A stretch of 5,949 nt of DNA from Candidatus Calidifonticultor daggyaiensis (GTDB lineage Bacteria > Actinomycetota > Humimicrobiia > Humimicrobiales > Humimicrobiaceae): NCBI GenBank assembly GCA_015661035.1, contig JACVJA010000101.1, positions 1 to 5,949 on the forward strand. The letters run 5' to 3'. Shown piece by piece: positions 5,066 through 5,949 of the stretch. Below the pieces are notes generated by a model that was not told the origin of the DNA, did no database searches, and saw only the letters and a list, made by a program, of their open reading frames with translations. Each line of letters starts with the position of its first letter. Position 1 is the first letter of the stretch. Made by a program: the position numbers and the translations under genes.

Positions 5066-5949
5066 ATGCATGAAACTAATCTAATCATTGAAAAAATTAT
5101 TGATATAGGTCCAGTAATAATTATTCCTTCAATTCTTTTTTTAATAAGCTTAATAAATATAAAAAATATATTTAAAAATTTTTTATATAATCTTTACATT
5201 CTAATTGGCCTAATTGGACTTTCAATTACAATTACCTTATTCTTAAAATTTTTTAGTCCACTAATAAATTTAATCATTAGTATATCTGGTAAAGAATTTA
5301 AAATTACTGATATTGGCTGGAGCATGTCTTACAAGATTATTACAAGTTCCCCCATCACTATATACATAATCATTACAATATTTGTAATAAATATAATAAT
5401 GCTATTTACCCGCTTAACAAGAACTATAAATATTGATATATGGAATATTTGGGTTTTTTTATTGTTTGGTGCACTCATTTACTCGATTACAGAATCCAAA
5501 TGGTTTAGTACTTTACTTACTGGCATACTTTTTGTATTAGCATTAGTTTTAAGCGATATTTTTGCTCCTTATTTAGAAAAATTCTACAAGCTAAAAGGCA
5601 TATCAAATGCTCAGTCACAGCTAGTTAATTGGACAATTTTCATATTTTTAATAAATTTTATTATAAATAAAGTTTTCATTTTAAATTTTAATAAAATAAA
5701 AAGAATTAAATTATTTAATAATTACACCAACACTAAGAAAATAAATTGGTATTACTATATAAAATTAAATTTAAAAAACAGCATTTTTTCAGAAAATATT
5801 TTTAATGGATTTATAATAGGTTTCATTATTGGAATTATTATAAAATATAAAACTATTGGCACATCAACAAACTCTGATATTTTATATGCAGTAAAAAATG
5901 GAGTTTATCTCTCTGCAATCTTTATCCTTATCCCAACATTTGGAAATTT
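5066..5949 (+). CDS. gatC: PTS IIC component, galactitol (GatC) family, 3' truncated
   Basis: The first 294 codons of an integral membrane permease run off the right edge; E. coli GatC is about 450 residues. Recognition rests on collinear family motifs: DIGPVIIIP (13-21), TDIGW (81-85), MLFTRLTRTINIDIWNIW (112-129, the most diagnostic block), FGAL (134-137), LEKFYKLKGIS (170-180) and NGFIIGFIIGIIIKY (247-261). About eight hydrophobic segments are visible. GatC proteins form the channel of a sugar PTS, which couples uptake to phosphorylation by IIA and IIB partners. Neither partner is upstream here, and this appears to be the first gene of its unit. Several conserved loop residues are changed: GWP to GWS (84-86), IPHG to SNAQ (180-183), and the usual EP before the late helix to EN (243-244). 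Galactitol is therefore only a family name here. No Shine-Dalgarno site precedes the ATG. The body is extremely rich in Ile, Asn and Lys. Confidence 0.85.
   Translation, partial: MHETNLIIEKIIDIGPVIIIPSILFLISLINIKNIFKNFLYNLYILIGLIGLSITITLFLKFFSPLINLIISISGKEFKITDIGWSMSYKIITSSPITIYIIITIFVINIIMLFTRLTRTINIDIWNIWVFLLFGALIYSITESKWFSTLLTGILFVLALVLSDIFAPYLEKFYKLKGISNAQSQLVNWTIFIFLINFIINKVFILNFNKIKRIKLFNNYTNTKKINWYYYIKLNLKNSIFSENIFNGFIIGFIIGIIIKYKTIGTSTNSDILYAVKNGVYLSAIFILIPTFGN

Noticed and set aside
1..5949. CRISPR array, insertion sequence, tRNA, toxin-antitoxin or phage element
   Set aside because: There are no regularly spaced long repeats, transposase-like proteins, terminal repeats, tRNA-like G+C-rich cloverleaf segments or small paired genes in the sequence.

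Overview
This window comes from a bacterium with a very A+T-rich genome. It holds six coding regions, two of them cut by the window edges, separated by fairly roomy A+T-rich spacers. The gene content is a PTS-type sugar permease, a two-gene ABC exporter, a PAS-LuxR regulator and an Old Yellow Enzyme-type flavoprotein. This suits an anaerobic or facultative fermentative bacterium, such as an AT-rich Bacillota-like, Atribacterota-like or deep actinobacterial lineage. The assignment is inference only, because no rRNA or marker gene is present. I see no mobile element, tRNA, rRNA or CRISPR array.

Layout from left to right. Positions 3-233 (+) are the C-terminal end of an unidentified protein. It converges on a minus-strand gene for a 416-residue NADH:flavin oxidoreductase (352-1602), and a long hairpin lies between the two genes. 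Upstream of the oxidoreductase, on the same strand, is a 301-residue PAS/LuxR-type transcription regulator (1845-2750). The 242-bp spacer between them holds a perfect inverted repeat, a tandem direct repeat and a weak promoter candidate. Next, also on the minus strand, come an ABC-2 type permease (2876-3649) and its ATPase (3739-4671), transcribed ATPase first from a good sigma70-like promoter at 4714-4742. A 394-bp spacer then separates this operon from a divergent plus-strand gene (5066 to the window end) for a GatC-family PTS IIC protein.

How the genes may work together. The ATPase and permease should form one exporter of the drug/antibiotic/NatAB type. The LuxR-type regulator sits between the exporter and the oxidoreductase. 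Its PAS domain carries a Cys/His cluster (C76, H81, C87, C90), so it could sense a redox, metal or small-molecule signal and control the oxidoreductase, the exporter or both. This is inferred from gene order only. The oxidoreductase keeps the four-cysteine iron-sulfur motif of the 2,4-dienoyl-CoA reductase/trimethylamine dehydrogenase class but lacks the C-terminal FAD/NAD(P) half. It would therefore need a separate electron donor.

Nothing here is clearly a new system. The most unusual points are the GatC-like protein, which has lost several family-conserved loop residues, the repeat-rich spacer in front of the oxidoreductase gene, and the contrast in Shine-Dalgarno strength and base composition between the oxidoreductase and its neighbours.
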